11,257 bases of DNA from CADEEV01 sp032127875 (GTDB taxonomy: Bacteria > Acidobacteriota > Vicinamibacteria > Fen-336), in contig JAQBHI010000125.1 in the NCBI GenBank assembly GCA_032127875.1, positions 1-11,257 of the forward strand. The letters run 5' to 3'. This document shows positions 1 through 5,664 of the stretch, piece by piece. Positions within the stretch are counted from its first letter, which is position 1, and each line of letters starts with the position of its first letter. Both the position numbers and the translations under genes were made by a program. The notes under the pieces were generated by a model. It saw only the letters and a list, made by a program, of their open reading frames with translations, was not told where the DNA came from and did not search any database.

Positions 1-101
1 GTAACGCTGCCCACGTCTGGAATCAGCTGGTTGCTGTCGGCATTGAACCAGTCGACGTTGCCCAGGTCGCCCAGGTCTCCCTTGTAGTAGACATCAGTCA
101 T
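1..101 (-). CDS. 5' part of a hypothetical gene, running off the left edge
   Basis: The ATG lies at 101-99 and the frame stays open for 33 codons to the window edge, so only the N-terminus is visible (it begins MTDVYYKGDLGDLGNVDWF). I do not recognise it. The start is well supported: a perfect GAGGAGG ribosome binding site lies 7 nt upstream, inside the end of the preceding gene, and the two genes overlap by 8 nt. A 9-bp tandem duplication (60-77) encodes the repeated Asp-Leu-Gly. The visible residues do not show the glycine-rich P-loop start of adenylosuccinate synthetase/PurZ, so I do not call it PurZ. An alternative ATG at 94-92 in another frame gives a less protein-like sequence. Confidence 0.6.
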   Translation of the reverse strand, partial: MTDVYYKGDLGDLGNVDWFNADSNQLIPDVGSV

Positions 102-540
102 CGTAGTCCTCCTCGTAGTCCGGCAGCGGTCCGCCGTTGGCTTCCTCGGCGAAGCGCATCGAGATGCGGGTCAGGTCGCGGTCGATCTTCATGTCCTTCA
201 CCTTGCCGACGAAGGAGTGCTCGCACGGCTTGTCGTAGATGTAGTAGGGCGCGGACTTCTTGACCACCGGGAACACCTTGTCCGCAGCTTTGATCTCCCT
301 GACCGCTTTTCGGAAGTCGTCCAACGGATGGGCCTCACGCTCGCGCTCGCCGTTCGCGCACGGCGAGCAGGAGTATTCGTCGGTGCTCGGGTAGTAGCGT
401 AGGTGTTTCCCGTCCGGCCACGTATCTCTGCAGCTTGCTTCCGCATACTCCTCGTCCGCACCGCAGTCCGCGCACTCGGGCGCGGGCTCTGTCTTCGCGG
501 GCGCGTATTGCTTCACGCCGTCTAGCCTGCGCTGGCTCAT
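94..540 (-). CDS. Hypothetical protein with paired cysteines (possible zinc site)
   Basis: 148 aa, family not recognised. The N-terminal half has two Cys pairs, C23-x2-C26 and C58-x2-C61, with further Cys at 37 and 106; the pairs could form one zinc ribbon, which is an inference from spacing alone. The C-terminal half (about 72-148) is charged and predicted soluble, and it ends in an acidic tail (DYEEDYDD) that overlaps the ribosome binding site and start of the next gene. The ATG at 540 overlaps the stop of the upstream gene by 4 nt (ATGA), which supports this start over any longer reading. No signal peptide or membrane segment is visible. It lies just after the replication genes in the same transcription unit. 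Confidence 0.7.
   Translation of the reverse strand: MSQRRLDGVKQYAPAKTEPAPECADCGADEEYAEASCRDTWPDGKHLRYYPSTDEYSCSPCANGEREREAHPLDDFRKAVREIKAADKVFPVVKKSAPYYIYDKPCEHSFVGKVKDMKIDRDLTRISMRFAEEANGGPLPDYEEDYDD
108..114 (-). promoter_or_regulatory. Ribosome binding site of the left-edge gene
   Basis: GAGGAGG on the minus strand, 7 nt before the ATG at 101. It sits within the coding sequence of the upstream gene and encodes two of that protein's C-terminal Glu residues. It decides between two nearby ATG codons in favour of the one at 101. Confidence 0.7.
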
Positions 541-839
541 AGGTAGGGCATCGCTTTCGCGGTCTCGATCATTGCCTTGGTCGGCGGGTTCTTGAGGAAG
601 CGGCCGGTCTCTTCGAGTTCGGCCTTGGTCCAGAGCTTCTCGCTCATGGTGAGGTGACGGACGAGACCGGTGCGGGCGTCGACGAAGTCGTGCATCAGGG
701 ACTGCAAGCGGTAGAGCTGCTCGCCGTAGCCTTTCACCACGACGATGTAGCTGTAGCACCTGCCGGACTTGGACTTGAGCCAGCGGCCCGGTAGTTCGGC
801 GGGCGGGGCGGCTCGTTTCTTCTTGCGCTTGATGACCAT
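537..839 (-). CDS. Small basic hypothetical protein
   Basis: 100 aa from the ATG at 839. The N-terminus is strongly basic (MVIKRKKKRA), followed by a stretch rich in aromatic and beta-forming residues (about 28-45, YSYIVVVKGYGEQLYRL) and a Lys-rich helical C-terminus. The basic start would suit nucleic-acid binding, but that is a guess. A GTG at 854 in the same frame would add five residues and leave only 4 nt to the upstream gene; neither start has a clear ribosome binding site, so the start is uncertain. The stop overlaps the next ATG in the ATGA arrangement. Confidence 0.65.
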   Translation of the reverse strand: MVIKRKKKRAAPPAELPGRWLKSKSGRCYSYIVVVKGYGEQLYRLQSLMHDFVDARTGLVRHLTMSEKLWTKAELEETGRFLKNPPTKAMIETAKAMPYL

Positions 840-858
840 GCCGAAGTCTACCACACGA

Positions 859-1122
859 TCACGGAGTTGGTCGGCTTTCGATCAGTTTCCGCACGATCTC
901 CTGCAGGTCGGGCAGCTCCCGGACCTCGTCGCAGAACGCGATGGCGGCGGCCCACTTCAGGAACTCGGCCTGCTTGTGGTCGATCGTCTGGAACTCCTCC
1001 ATCCGTGAGCCGTCGGCCCGCTCGATGGAGACGCACGCGATGCCGCGACCCTTGACGCGGAAGCCCTGCGGGTAGGTCATCCGCAGCTTCGTCTTGGGCG
1101 GTGCTTTCTTCTTCTCAGCCAT
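859..1122 (-). CDS. Small hypothetical protein after the primase-helicase
   Basis: 87 aa, not recognised. The ATG at 1122 shares one base with the stop of the primase-helicase (TGATG), typical of translational coupling. The N-terminus is Lys-rich (MAEKKKAPPKTK), followed by a short beta-rich segment (about 14-50) and a helical C-terminus (about 50-85) with alternating hydrophobic and charged residues. No catalytic or metal-binding motif is visible. Position suggests an accessory replication role, but nothing in the sequence shows it. A much longer open reading frame continues upstream in this frame only because it overlaps the helicase gene in G+C-rich DNA. Confidence 0.7.
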   Translation of the reverse strand: MAEKKKAPPKTKLRMTYPQGFRVKGRGIACVSIERADGSRMEEFQTIDHKQAEFLKWAAAIAFCDEVRELPDLQEIVRKLIESRPTP

Positions 1123-3506
1123 CAGAAGTTCCCCTGTGCCTCTTCGGGCAGGTCGACGGTGCGCAGCGGCTCGGGCCACTCGGTGGCGCAGCCGAAGGTG
1201 TCGTCCCAGTGCTTGCGGCACTCCTCCAGCGTGGGCATCTCGTAGAGCGTGGGCCGGTCGACGGCCTCGACGGTTCCGTCCGGCATGCGGATGGCGTGGG
1301 TGCCGGACGCCTGGACGCGGCAGTCTCCGCCGGGCAGGCACTTCTTCAGGAACATGCCCAGGCGGGTGGAGTTGCTGCGGTGTCCGCGGTCCCACCTGCT
1401 GAGGTAGTCGCTGAAGTCGTCGCGCAGCTCGCTGCACCAGACGCGCGGCTGCCAGTCGGTGTGCCACGGGAGGACACGGCCCTCGGACAGCTTGTTGCTC
1501 CACCACTCCTGCGTGCCGGTCATCGTATGCGCCCGCTGCTCGGAGTGGGCTGCGGTCTGCGGCACGTTGGACAGGTCGAAGTCCTTCAGGTCGTAGTTGA
1601 GGAGGTAGTGCAGCAGGGCCTCGTAGCCGCCCGACTGCAGCTGCGCCTCGATCGCGCCGAAGTATTCCTTGTCCTTCCGCTTCTCGTCGCCCACGTCGAG
1701 CACGAAGAAGCGGCGGTCGAAGTCGCCGACGGGGACTACCCAGTCGTCGTTGCTCGCCATGATGAGGTGCAGGTAGTTTGGCTTCGGCTTGGCGTCGACA
1801 CCCTTCAACTCGGAGATCATCGTGGGCTCGGTGATGATCGCCTTGAGCGTGCCCTCCTTGCCCTTGTCTCCTGCGCCGAAGCACTCGTCGGCGAAGAGCA
1901 GCACGCACTCCTGGAGGTGGGCGTTGAACTTGCCGGTGAGGTGCTCGGCCCTGGCGATCGGGAGGAAGTGACGGCCGAGGAGCTTGCCGAGGTGGTTGGC
2001 GAAGAAGCCCTTGCCCGTGCCCTGCTTGCCGCGGAAGACGATGGCCACCTCACCCGGTAGGTCGGGTCGTTGGATCAGTCGAGCGGCCCACCCGATCAGG
2101 AAGTCGAACAGCTCCTGCTTGCCCTGGCACAGGTTGTCGCGGACGTGGGTGAGGAACAGGTCGCAGTTGCCCGGGCGCGCGTCGTAGGCAAAGCCCTTCC
2201 ACATGTTGTAGTGGTTGGTCATCGTCCGGCCCGGCGCGAAGACGACGGACTCGTAGGTGCGGCGCTTCGGGTGGCGGACCCACCACTGGCCCAGTGGGAT
2301 CTCCGACTGGCCTTTGCCGCTCGGGTTCTGCACGATGATGAACTGGTTCCCGTAGTAGTTCTTGAAGTCGCCGAAGGACAGGTAGTCGATGACGGCCCGG
2401 TCCTCGTCGCGGTTGAACGGCTCGACGGATTCCTTGAGCACCTTGGTGTTGCCGCCCACCTGGACCACCGCGTAGTTGGTGTTGAGGTAGTCGAGCTGCG
2501 GGTCGACCGCGTAGTCGTGCGCGCGTTCGATCTGCCGGATGGCGTAGTCGTGCGGGCGGGACTGGTCGAGGACGTGGCCGCTGATGCCCCACTCCTTGTC
2601 GGTGATGATGGCGTAGATCGTCTGGTCGTCGATGTCGTTCCGCACCATCTCGCAGACGGCATACCAGACCGCGTCGCTGCGGTCCGAGTATTTGTTGGGC
2701 TCGTCCGGGTCGGTGCCCGTCGCGAGGATGCGCTTCAGGTTGTTGCCCAGCGGGAGACCCTCGAAGTTGTCGAGGCGCTGGACGTTGCCGTCGATCACGA
2801 CCGAGTTCGCGGTGAACCCTGAGTCGGCGCTCTGCACCATCTGGCACTTGGTGAACGCGGTGATCGGGTAGACGAAGTCGTTCCAGACTTCGACGCGTGC
2901 CAGCTGGGGCGTGCGCCCCTTCTCGCGCTTGCGCTTGTCCGGGTGGTTGATGCTGCCGGGCAGCCGCATGATGCGGTCGACGTTGTGGCAGTGGTCCGCC
3001 CCATACTGCAGCTCCAGCTGCAGGTTGTAGAGCTTGGCGTCCTCGTAGAGGTCTTCCTTCCCGTTGATCGGTAGTGGATCGGCGAGGCGCCAGATGCACT
3101 GGTAGCCTCCCCCACTGAACACGACCGCGGTGGGCACCGGGACCATGGCGCCGATCATCTTCTGGATGCGGGCCTGCTCCTCCTCCACAGTCCGGCCCGG
3201 CTCCGGGTCCAGGTCGACGTGGGTGAAGCCCAGCTCCTTGACGTCCTTCCGGCTCGGCTTGTCGGCGATGTCGCCCATGATCGGGTTGAGCGTGTAGTAG
3301 AGGTTGCGCTTGGGGAAGCGCATCAGCCACAGGATGATCTGCTCCTCCTCGCCGGGGTGGAACGTGCGCCCGACGAGCTTGCGCTCGCCGTCGGTCGGGG
3401 TCTCGGATCGCTCGGGCCAGATGGCCACGAGGTTCCATGAGCCCTCGGGGCGCAGGCGGTGCAAGAAGTCGATACTCTCTTGGTAGTTGGGGGTGGGGTC
3501 AGTCAT
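1122..3506 (-). CDS. Primase-helicase: AEP-type primase fused to a DUF5906-type SF3 helicase
   Basis: 794 aa; expected to make primers and unwind the phage replication fork. The N-terminal third resembles RepB-like archaeo-eukaryotic primases: motif I is HVDLDPEPG (D98, D100), motif II is SGGGYQCIWRL (131-141) with Gln136 where many AEPs have His, and motif III is VDRIMRLPGSIN around D177. The C-terminal half is a DUF5906-type superfamily 3 helicase: Walker A GKQGTGKG (493-500), Walker B VLLFADE (D540, E541), a sensor-like Asn in LIMASNDD (N586) and an arginine-finger candidate in DRRFF (R598/R599). The start at 3506 overlaps the nuclease stop by 4 nt. Residues about 200-480 form a linker region I cannot assign. 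The domain pair is common in phages and plasmids. Confidence 0.9.
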   Translation of the reverse strand: MTDPTPNYQESIDFLHRLRPEGSWNLVAIWPERSETPTDGERKLVGRTFHPGEEEQIILWLMRFPKRNLYYTLNPIMGDIADKPSRKDVKELGFTHVDLDPEPGRTVEEEQARIQKMIGAMVPVPTAVVFSGGGYQCIWRLADPLPINGKEDLYEDAKLYNLQLELQYGADHCHNVDRIMRLPGSINHPDKRKREKGRTPQLARVEVWNDFVYPITAFTKCQMVQSADSGFTANSVVIDGNVQRLDNFEGLPLGNNLKRILATGTDPDEPNKYSDRSDAVWYAVCEMVRNDIDDQTIYAIITDKEWGISGHVLDQSRPHDYAIRQIERAHDYAVDPQLDYLNTNYAVVQVGGNTKVLKESVEPFNRDEDRAVIDYLSFGDFKNYYGNQFIIVQNPSGKGQSEIPLGQWWVRHPKRRTYESVVFAPGRTMTNHYNMWKGFAYDARPGNCDLFLTHVRDNLCQGKQELFDFLIGWAARLIQRPDLPGEVAIVFRGKQGTGKGFFANHLGKLLGRHFLPIARAEHLTGKFNAHLQECVLLFADECFGAGDKGKEGTLKAIITEPTMISELKGVDAKPKPNYLHLIMASNDDWVVPVGDFDRRFFVLDVGDEKRKDKEYFGAIEAQLQSGGYEALLHYLLNYDLKDFDLSNVPQTAAHSEQRAHTMTGTQEWWSNKLSEGRVLPWHTDWQPRVWCSELRDDFSDYLSRWDRGHRSNSTRLGMFLKKCLPGGDCRVQASGTHAIRMPDGTVEAVDRPTLYEMPTLEECRKHWDDTFGCATEWPEPLRTVDLPEEAQGNF

Positions 3507-3919
3507 TTCGAGGTCAGGTAGGGGATCAGCTCCCGCTCTAGCGATGCCCAGCCGACGCAATGAAGGACGGTTGTGGACGTGAGTGTTGCGCGGTCGACTT
3601 CGCCGAGCACTTCGCACGCGACCGGGCCGTCGTGCAGGAAGAACTCGTTGGCGACCTGCGTCAGTGTGTAGGCTGTCCCACCTCGGCGGGCGCAGCGGCG
3701 GAGCCATACCTTCTGGGAAGGCAGCAGCTCATGGGTGAGCGTGACCGGGGACTCCGGCTTCTTCGGGAAGGCGGCGGTCTTCTTGCACTCGATCCAGACG
3801 CCGAGCGTGATGACGCAGACGTCAGGCATGCCGACACCGCACCGGTTCTCCACCGCCTCGGCGTTGAGGGTGCGCAGCATCTGCACGAGCTTCTTGCGGA
3901 GTGTGGACTCGCTACCCAC
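3503..3919 (-). CDS. PD-(D/E)XK nuclease, VRR-NUC-like
   Basis: 138 aa. The active-site pattern is visible: a conserved-looking Glu in the first helix (E4), GMPD (D33), then VWIECKK with E44 and K46, then SQKVWLRR with Q69. This D...ExK plus downstream Gln arrangement is that of the VRR-NUC and Holliday-junction-resolvase-like branch of PD-(D/E)XK enzymes, which need a divalent metal. Likely roles are resolving branched replication intermediates or degrading DNA; the sequence cannot choose. It begins with GTG at 3919, supported by GAGGAA 5 nt upstream, and shares one base with the preceding stop codon. The region after residue 100 matches no motif I know. Its place directly before the primase-helicase supports a role in DNA replication or repair. 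Confidence 0.8.
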   Translation of the reverse strand: MGSESTLRKKLVQMLRTLNAEAVENRCGVGMPDVCVITLGVWIECKKTAAFPKKPESPVTLTHELLPSQKVWLRRCARRGGTAYTLTQVANEFFLHDGPVACEVLGEVDRATLTSTTVLHCVGWASLERELIPYLTSK

Positions 3920-4275
3920 TACGCTTCCTCGTAGTGGTAGACGTGGACTTCGAGGCCGTGGTTCAGCGCCTCCGTGATCATACTGCGCGTGCCCCTGGAC
4001 TTACCGTCCCAGAACGCCACGAGGACGTCGGCGTTCTCCGCCATCTGTCGGTTGCGGATCGGTCCGGCGGCCTTGCCGTGCGTGTGCCAGTGTGCTGGGA
4101 AGACGTGGACATCGCCGCCGCGGGCGATCATCCAGTCGTAGCCCTCCATGTCCGCCCCCTTGCACACTCCGGAGACCAGGATGTCGTTCTCTGGGTTGAT
4201 GAACTGCTCCATGATCTCGGTGAAGTTTGGGCCAGCGGAGTAGTCCCGGCCTCCTGCTACAATTACTCTGGTCAT
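3919..4275 (-). CDS. SLOG-superfamily nucleotide-binding protein (DUF2493/YspA type)
   Basis: 118 aa, with the full set of DUF2493-type motifs: GGRDY (8-12), SGVCKGAD (35-42), FPAHW (59-63), GKAAGPIRNRQMAE (67-80) and ADVLVAFWDGKSRGT (82-96). The fold is Rossmann-like, and SLOG proteins bind nucleotides or related ligands; some members sense or make nucleotide-derived signals. The ligand of phage DUF2493 proteins is not established, to my knowledge. The length is normal for a single domain with no fused effector. ATG at 4275 overlaps the previous stop by 4 nt, with GAGGAG 8 nt upstream. It sits between a deaminase-like gene and a nuclease gene, with which it is probably cotranslated. Confidence 0.85.
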   Translation of the reverse strand: MTRVIVAGGRDYSAGPNFTEIMEQFINPENDILVSGVCKGADMEGYDWMIARGGDVHVFPAHWHTHGKAAGPIRNRQMAENADVLVAFWDGKSRGTRSMITEALNHGLEVHVYHYEEA

Positions 4276-4556
4276 AGTTCTATCTCCTCGATCTCAACAT
4301 CCAATTCTACCCCAAGAAGCACGATGCCGCGAGGGATTATTAGGCGGGCGCAGTCGTTGAACGCCTCGCCAAGTGGGCAGGGGCGTGCAGAGGCGGGCAC
4401 AAAGTAGACAGAGGCGTGCGCCCACTCGGCCCTGGCTTTTTCGAAATCCCCCGTGCCGATTACGATTTTGTCCTCGCGCGTGACGACGTAGCCGCCGACG
4501 CTATTGGGCCAGCTCCCGATCGTGCGCGCCAGCGTGAGCCAGCGGTGGTCGGTCAT
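4272..4556 (-). CDS. Hypothetical protein, possibly a relict of the cytidine/dCMP deaminase fold
   Basis: 94 aa. The order of elements faintly recalls zinc-dependent deaminases: a short helix (SWPNS, 15-19), a strand pair GGYVVTREDKIVIGTG (21-36), a strand before a PC (VYFVPASARPC, 50-60) and a helix CARLIIPRGIVLLGV (69-83) like the second zinc-ligand helix. The key features are altered, however: the HAE motif is absent (only H47-A-S), and the cysteines are C60 and C69, nine positions apart instead of PCxxC. If related, it is unlikely to be a working deaminase; the resemblance may be chance. The C-terminus is acidic and overlaps the next gene's ribosome binding site. Local base composition is more A+T-rich than in neighbouring genes. 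Start at 4556 overlaps the upstream stop (ATGA). Confidence 0.6.
   Translation of the reverse strand: MTDHRWLTLARTIGSWPNSVGGYVVTREDKIVIGTGDFEKARAEWAHASVYFVPASARPCPLGEAFNDCARLIIPRGIVLLGVELDVEIEEIEL
4284..4289 (-). promoter_or_regulatory. Ribosome binding site of the SLOG gene
   Basis: GAGGAG on the minus strand, 8 nt before the ATG at 4275. It is read as Glu-Glu near the end of the upstream 94-aa protein. Confidence 0.6.
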
Positions 4557-5071
4557 CGACCGACGAGGGCGAGCATGCGCTCGACAGTCTCCCGGTCCTC
4601 CGGGAAGTCGAAGGTCACGTCGTTCTTCCAGTCGACGCCTGCCATGCCCTGGCGCAGCTGGTCGCGGAGCGGAGCTAGGGACTGCAGTGCGTCCATGCGC
4701 CCGAAGACGCGCTCCATTGTGGGCATGCTCATGCCCAGGCGGTTGCCCAGCTGCTTGAGCATTTCGGTCTCGCCGTCGATGGCCTCGCCGGACAGCAGTC
4801 GGAACACGGCCTGGAGCTTGCGCTCCTGCACGAGCAGCTGCGACATGCGGGCCTCGGGCGTCTGCAGGTCACGGGTCTCCAGCTGCTGGTTCATGCGGAG
4901 CGAGCGTCGGCTGTTGGTGTTCTTCAGCTCGTCGCGTTCGGAGGCGACTGCGGCCAGCTGCTCCTGCAGCGTGATGACCTGGGCGAGCAGCTCACGCTCG
5001 CGCCGGATCGGGTCTGGGCCCTTGGGCGAGACGTGGGCGAATGGGGACTTCTTGCGGAACGGGTTCTTCAT
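4553..5071 (-). CDS. Coiled-coil hypothetical protein
   Basis: 172 aa, family not recognised. A basic N-terminus (MKNPFRKKSPF) leads into a long amphipathic helix, about residues 22-70, with the Leu/Glu/Arg/Gln pattern of a coiled coil (LLAQVITLQEQLAAVASERD). A second helical region covers about 74-145, with many Met and Leu residues, and the protein ends in an acidic then helical tail (150-172). No enzymatic motif or membrane segment is visible. It may oligomerise or act as an adaptor, which is an inference from the coiled coil only. ATG at 5071 overlaps the preceding stop by 4 nt, and its own stop overlaps the next start in the same way. Confidence 0.7.
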   Translation of the reverse strand: MKNPFRKKSPFAHVSPKGPDPIRRERELLAQVITLQEQLAAVASERDELKNTNSRRSLRMNQQLETRDLQTPEARMSQLLVQERKLQAVFRLLSGEAIDGETEMLKQLGNRLGMSMPTMERVFGRMDALQSLAPLRDQLRQGMAGVDWKNDVTFDFPEDRETVERMLALVGR

Positions 5072-5274
5072 GATTGCTCTACTCGTAGGTCGTCGAGGTC
5101 GATGTCGGTGTGCTTGCCACAGAAGGGGCAGAAGCGGATGTGAATGACGGGCGGGTCGTTGTCCCAGTCGACTATGAAGTCGACGAGGTCGGTAGGCACG
5201 GGGTAGTCCGGGTCTTCGCCCACGATGGCGATGAGGAACCGGGCGCTCATCGCGCAGCACGGGTCACGATTCAT
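5068..5274 (-). CDS. Small CPFCG zinc-knuckle-like protein
   Basis: 68 aa. A hydrophobic, acidic first half (FLIAIVGEDPDYPVPTDLVD) is followed by a strand leading to CPFCG (C49, C52), a knuckle seen in many short phage proteins. Only one such Cys pair is present in the C-terminal part; C6 and C7 and H45/H55 are the other possible ligands, so zinc binding is plausible but unproven. ATG at 5274 overlaps the upstream stop (ATGA); an internal ATG at residue 9 is possible. Function unknown. Confidence 0.6.
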   Translation of the reverse strand: MNRDPCCAMSARFLIAIVGEDPDYPVPTDLVDFIVDWDNDPPVIHIRFCPFCGKHTDIDLDDLRVEQS

Positions 5275-5516
5275 CGGGCGTTGTCGTTGTAGATGGCGAG
5301 GTTGCGGGCGTCGGCTCGCTGTCGCTTGGCGGACAGCTCACGGAGCGCGTCGCGGATCTCCTTGGCCAGCCGGTTCAGCTGCCACTCGTCCATCGACATC
5401 TCGATCTCGACTGGCTTGTCTGACTTGGGCGTGTAGGCCCTGAGCTTCGCCGTGGCCCTGCCGGACAGGCCGGGCTCGCCGATGGACATGCGTGCGTGCT
5501 TCAGTGTCTTACTCAT
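5271..5516 (-). CDS. Small basic hypothetical protein
   Basis: 81 aa, rich in Lys and Arg, with no recognised domain. The first half looks beta-forming (ATAKLRAYTPKSDKPVEIEM, 21-40), and the second is a long amphipathic helix (DEWQLNRLAKEIRDALRELS, 43-62) ending in a basic segment. A compact sheet-plus-helix protein that binds DNA or a protein partner would fit, but nothing proves it. Start at 5516 is backed by GAGGAGG 9 nt upstream and overlaps the end of the 51-aa gene by 8 nt. Confidence 0.65.
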   Translation of the reverse strand: MSKTLKHARMSIGEPGLSGRATAKLRAYTPKSDKPVEIEMSMDEWQLNRLAKEIRDALRELSAKRQRADARNLAIYNDNAR

Positions 5517-5664
5517 CGTCGGTGTCCTCCTCGTCCTGGTAGAACTCCTCGTCGGGATCCCAGTCGCCTGGGCCGCGCGTGCGCTGCTGCTCCATCTTGG
5601 CCAGCCGCTTGTCGCGGTTGCTCTGGTGGTATTCGTGGATGTCTTCGTGCGTCGTGTCGTTCAT
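5509..5664 (-). CDS. Short acidic hypothetical peptide
   Basis: 51 aa directly after the polymerase gene. ATG at 5664 overlaps the polymerase stop by 4 nt and has GGGGAGA about 6 nt upstream. The N-terminal half mixes His, Asp and Lys (MNDTTHEDIHEYHQSNRDKR), and the last 17 residues are nearly all acidic (DEEFYQDEEDTDDE at the end). Acidic tails of this kind occur in DNA mimics and in proteins that bind basic partners, but part of the acidity here follows from the downstream gene's ribosome binding site. It is short but well placed; function unknown. Confidence 0.6.
   Translation of the reverse strand: MNDTTHEDIHEYHQSNRDKRLAKMEQQRTRGPGDWDPDEEFYQDEEDTDDE
5526..5532 (-). promoter_or_regulatory. 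Ribosome binding site of the 81-aa gene
   Basis: GAGGAGG on the minus strand, 9 nt before the ATG at 5516. It lies inside the acidic tail of the upstream 51-aa protein and encodes Glu-Glu there. Confidence 0.6.

Noticed and set aside
1..101. The partial gene as PurZ
   Set aside because: PurZ/PurA proteins begin with a glycine-rich nucleotide-binding segment soon after the start; the visible residues do not show it.
537..854. GTG at 854 as the start of the 100-aa gene
   Set aside because: It would pack more tightly against the upstream gene, but it has no ribosome binding site; I kept the ATG at 839 while noting that the choice is uncertain.
1101..2060. 319-codon open frame on the plus strand
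   Set aside because: It is antisense to the helicase domain of the primase-helicase, whose Walker motifs are intact on the other strand.
2050..3438. 462-codon open frame on the minus strand overlapping the primase-helicase
   Set aside because: It is out of frame with the primase-helicase, with Arg/Pro/Gly/Ala-rich composition and no recognisable motif.
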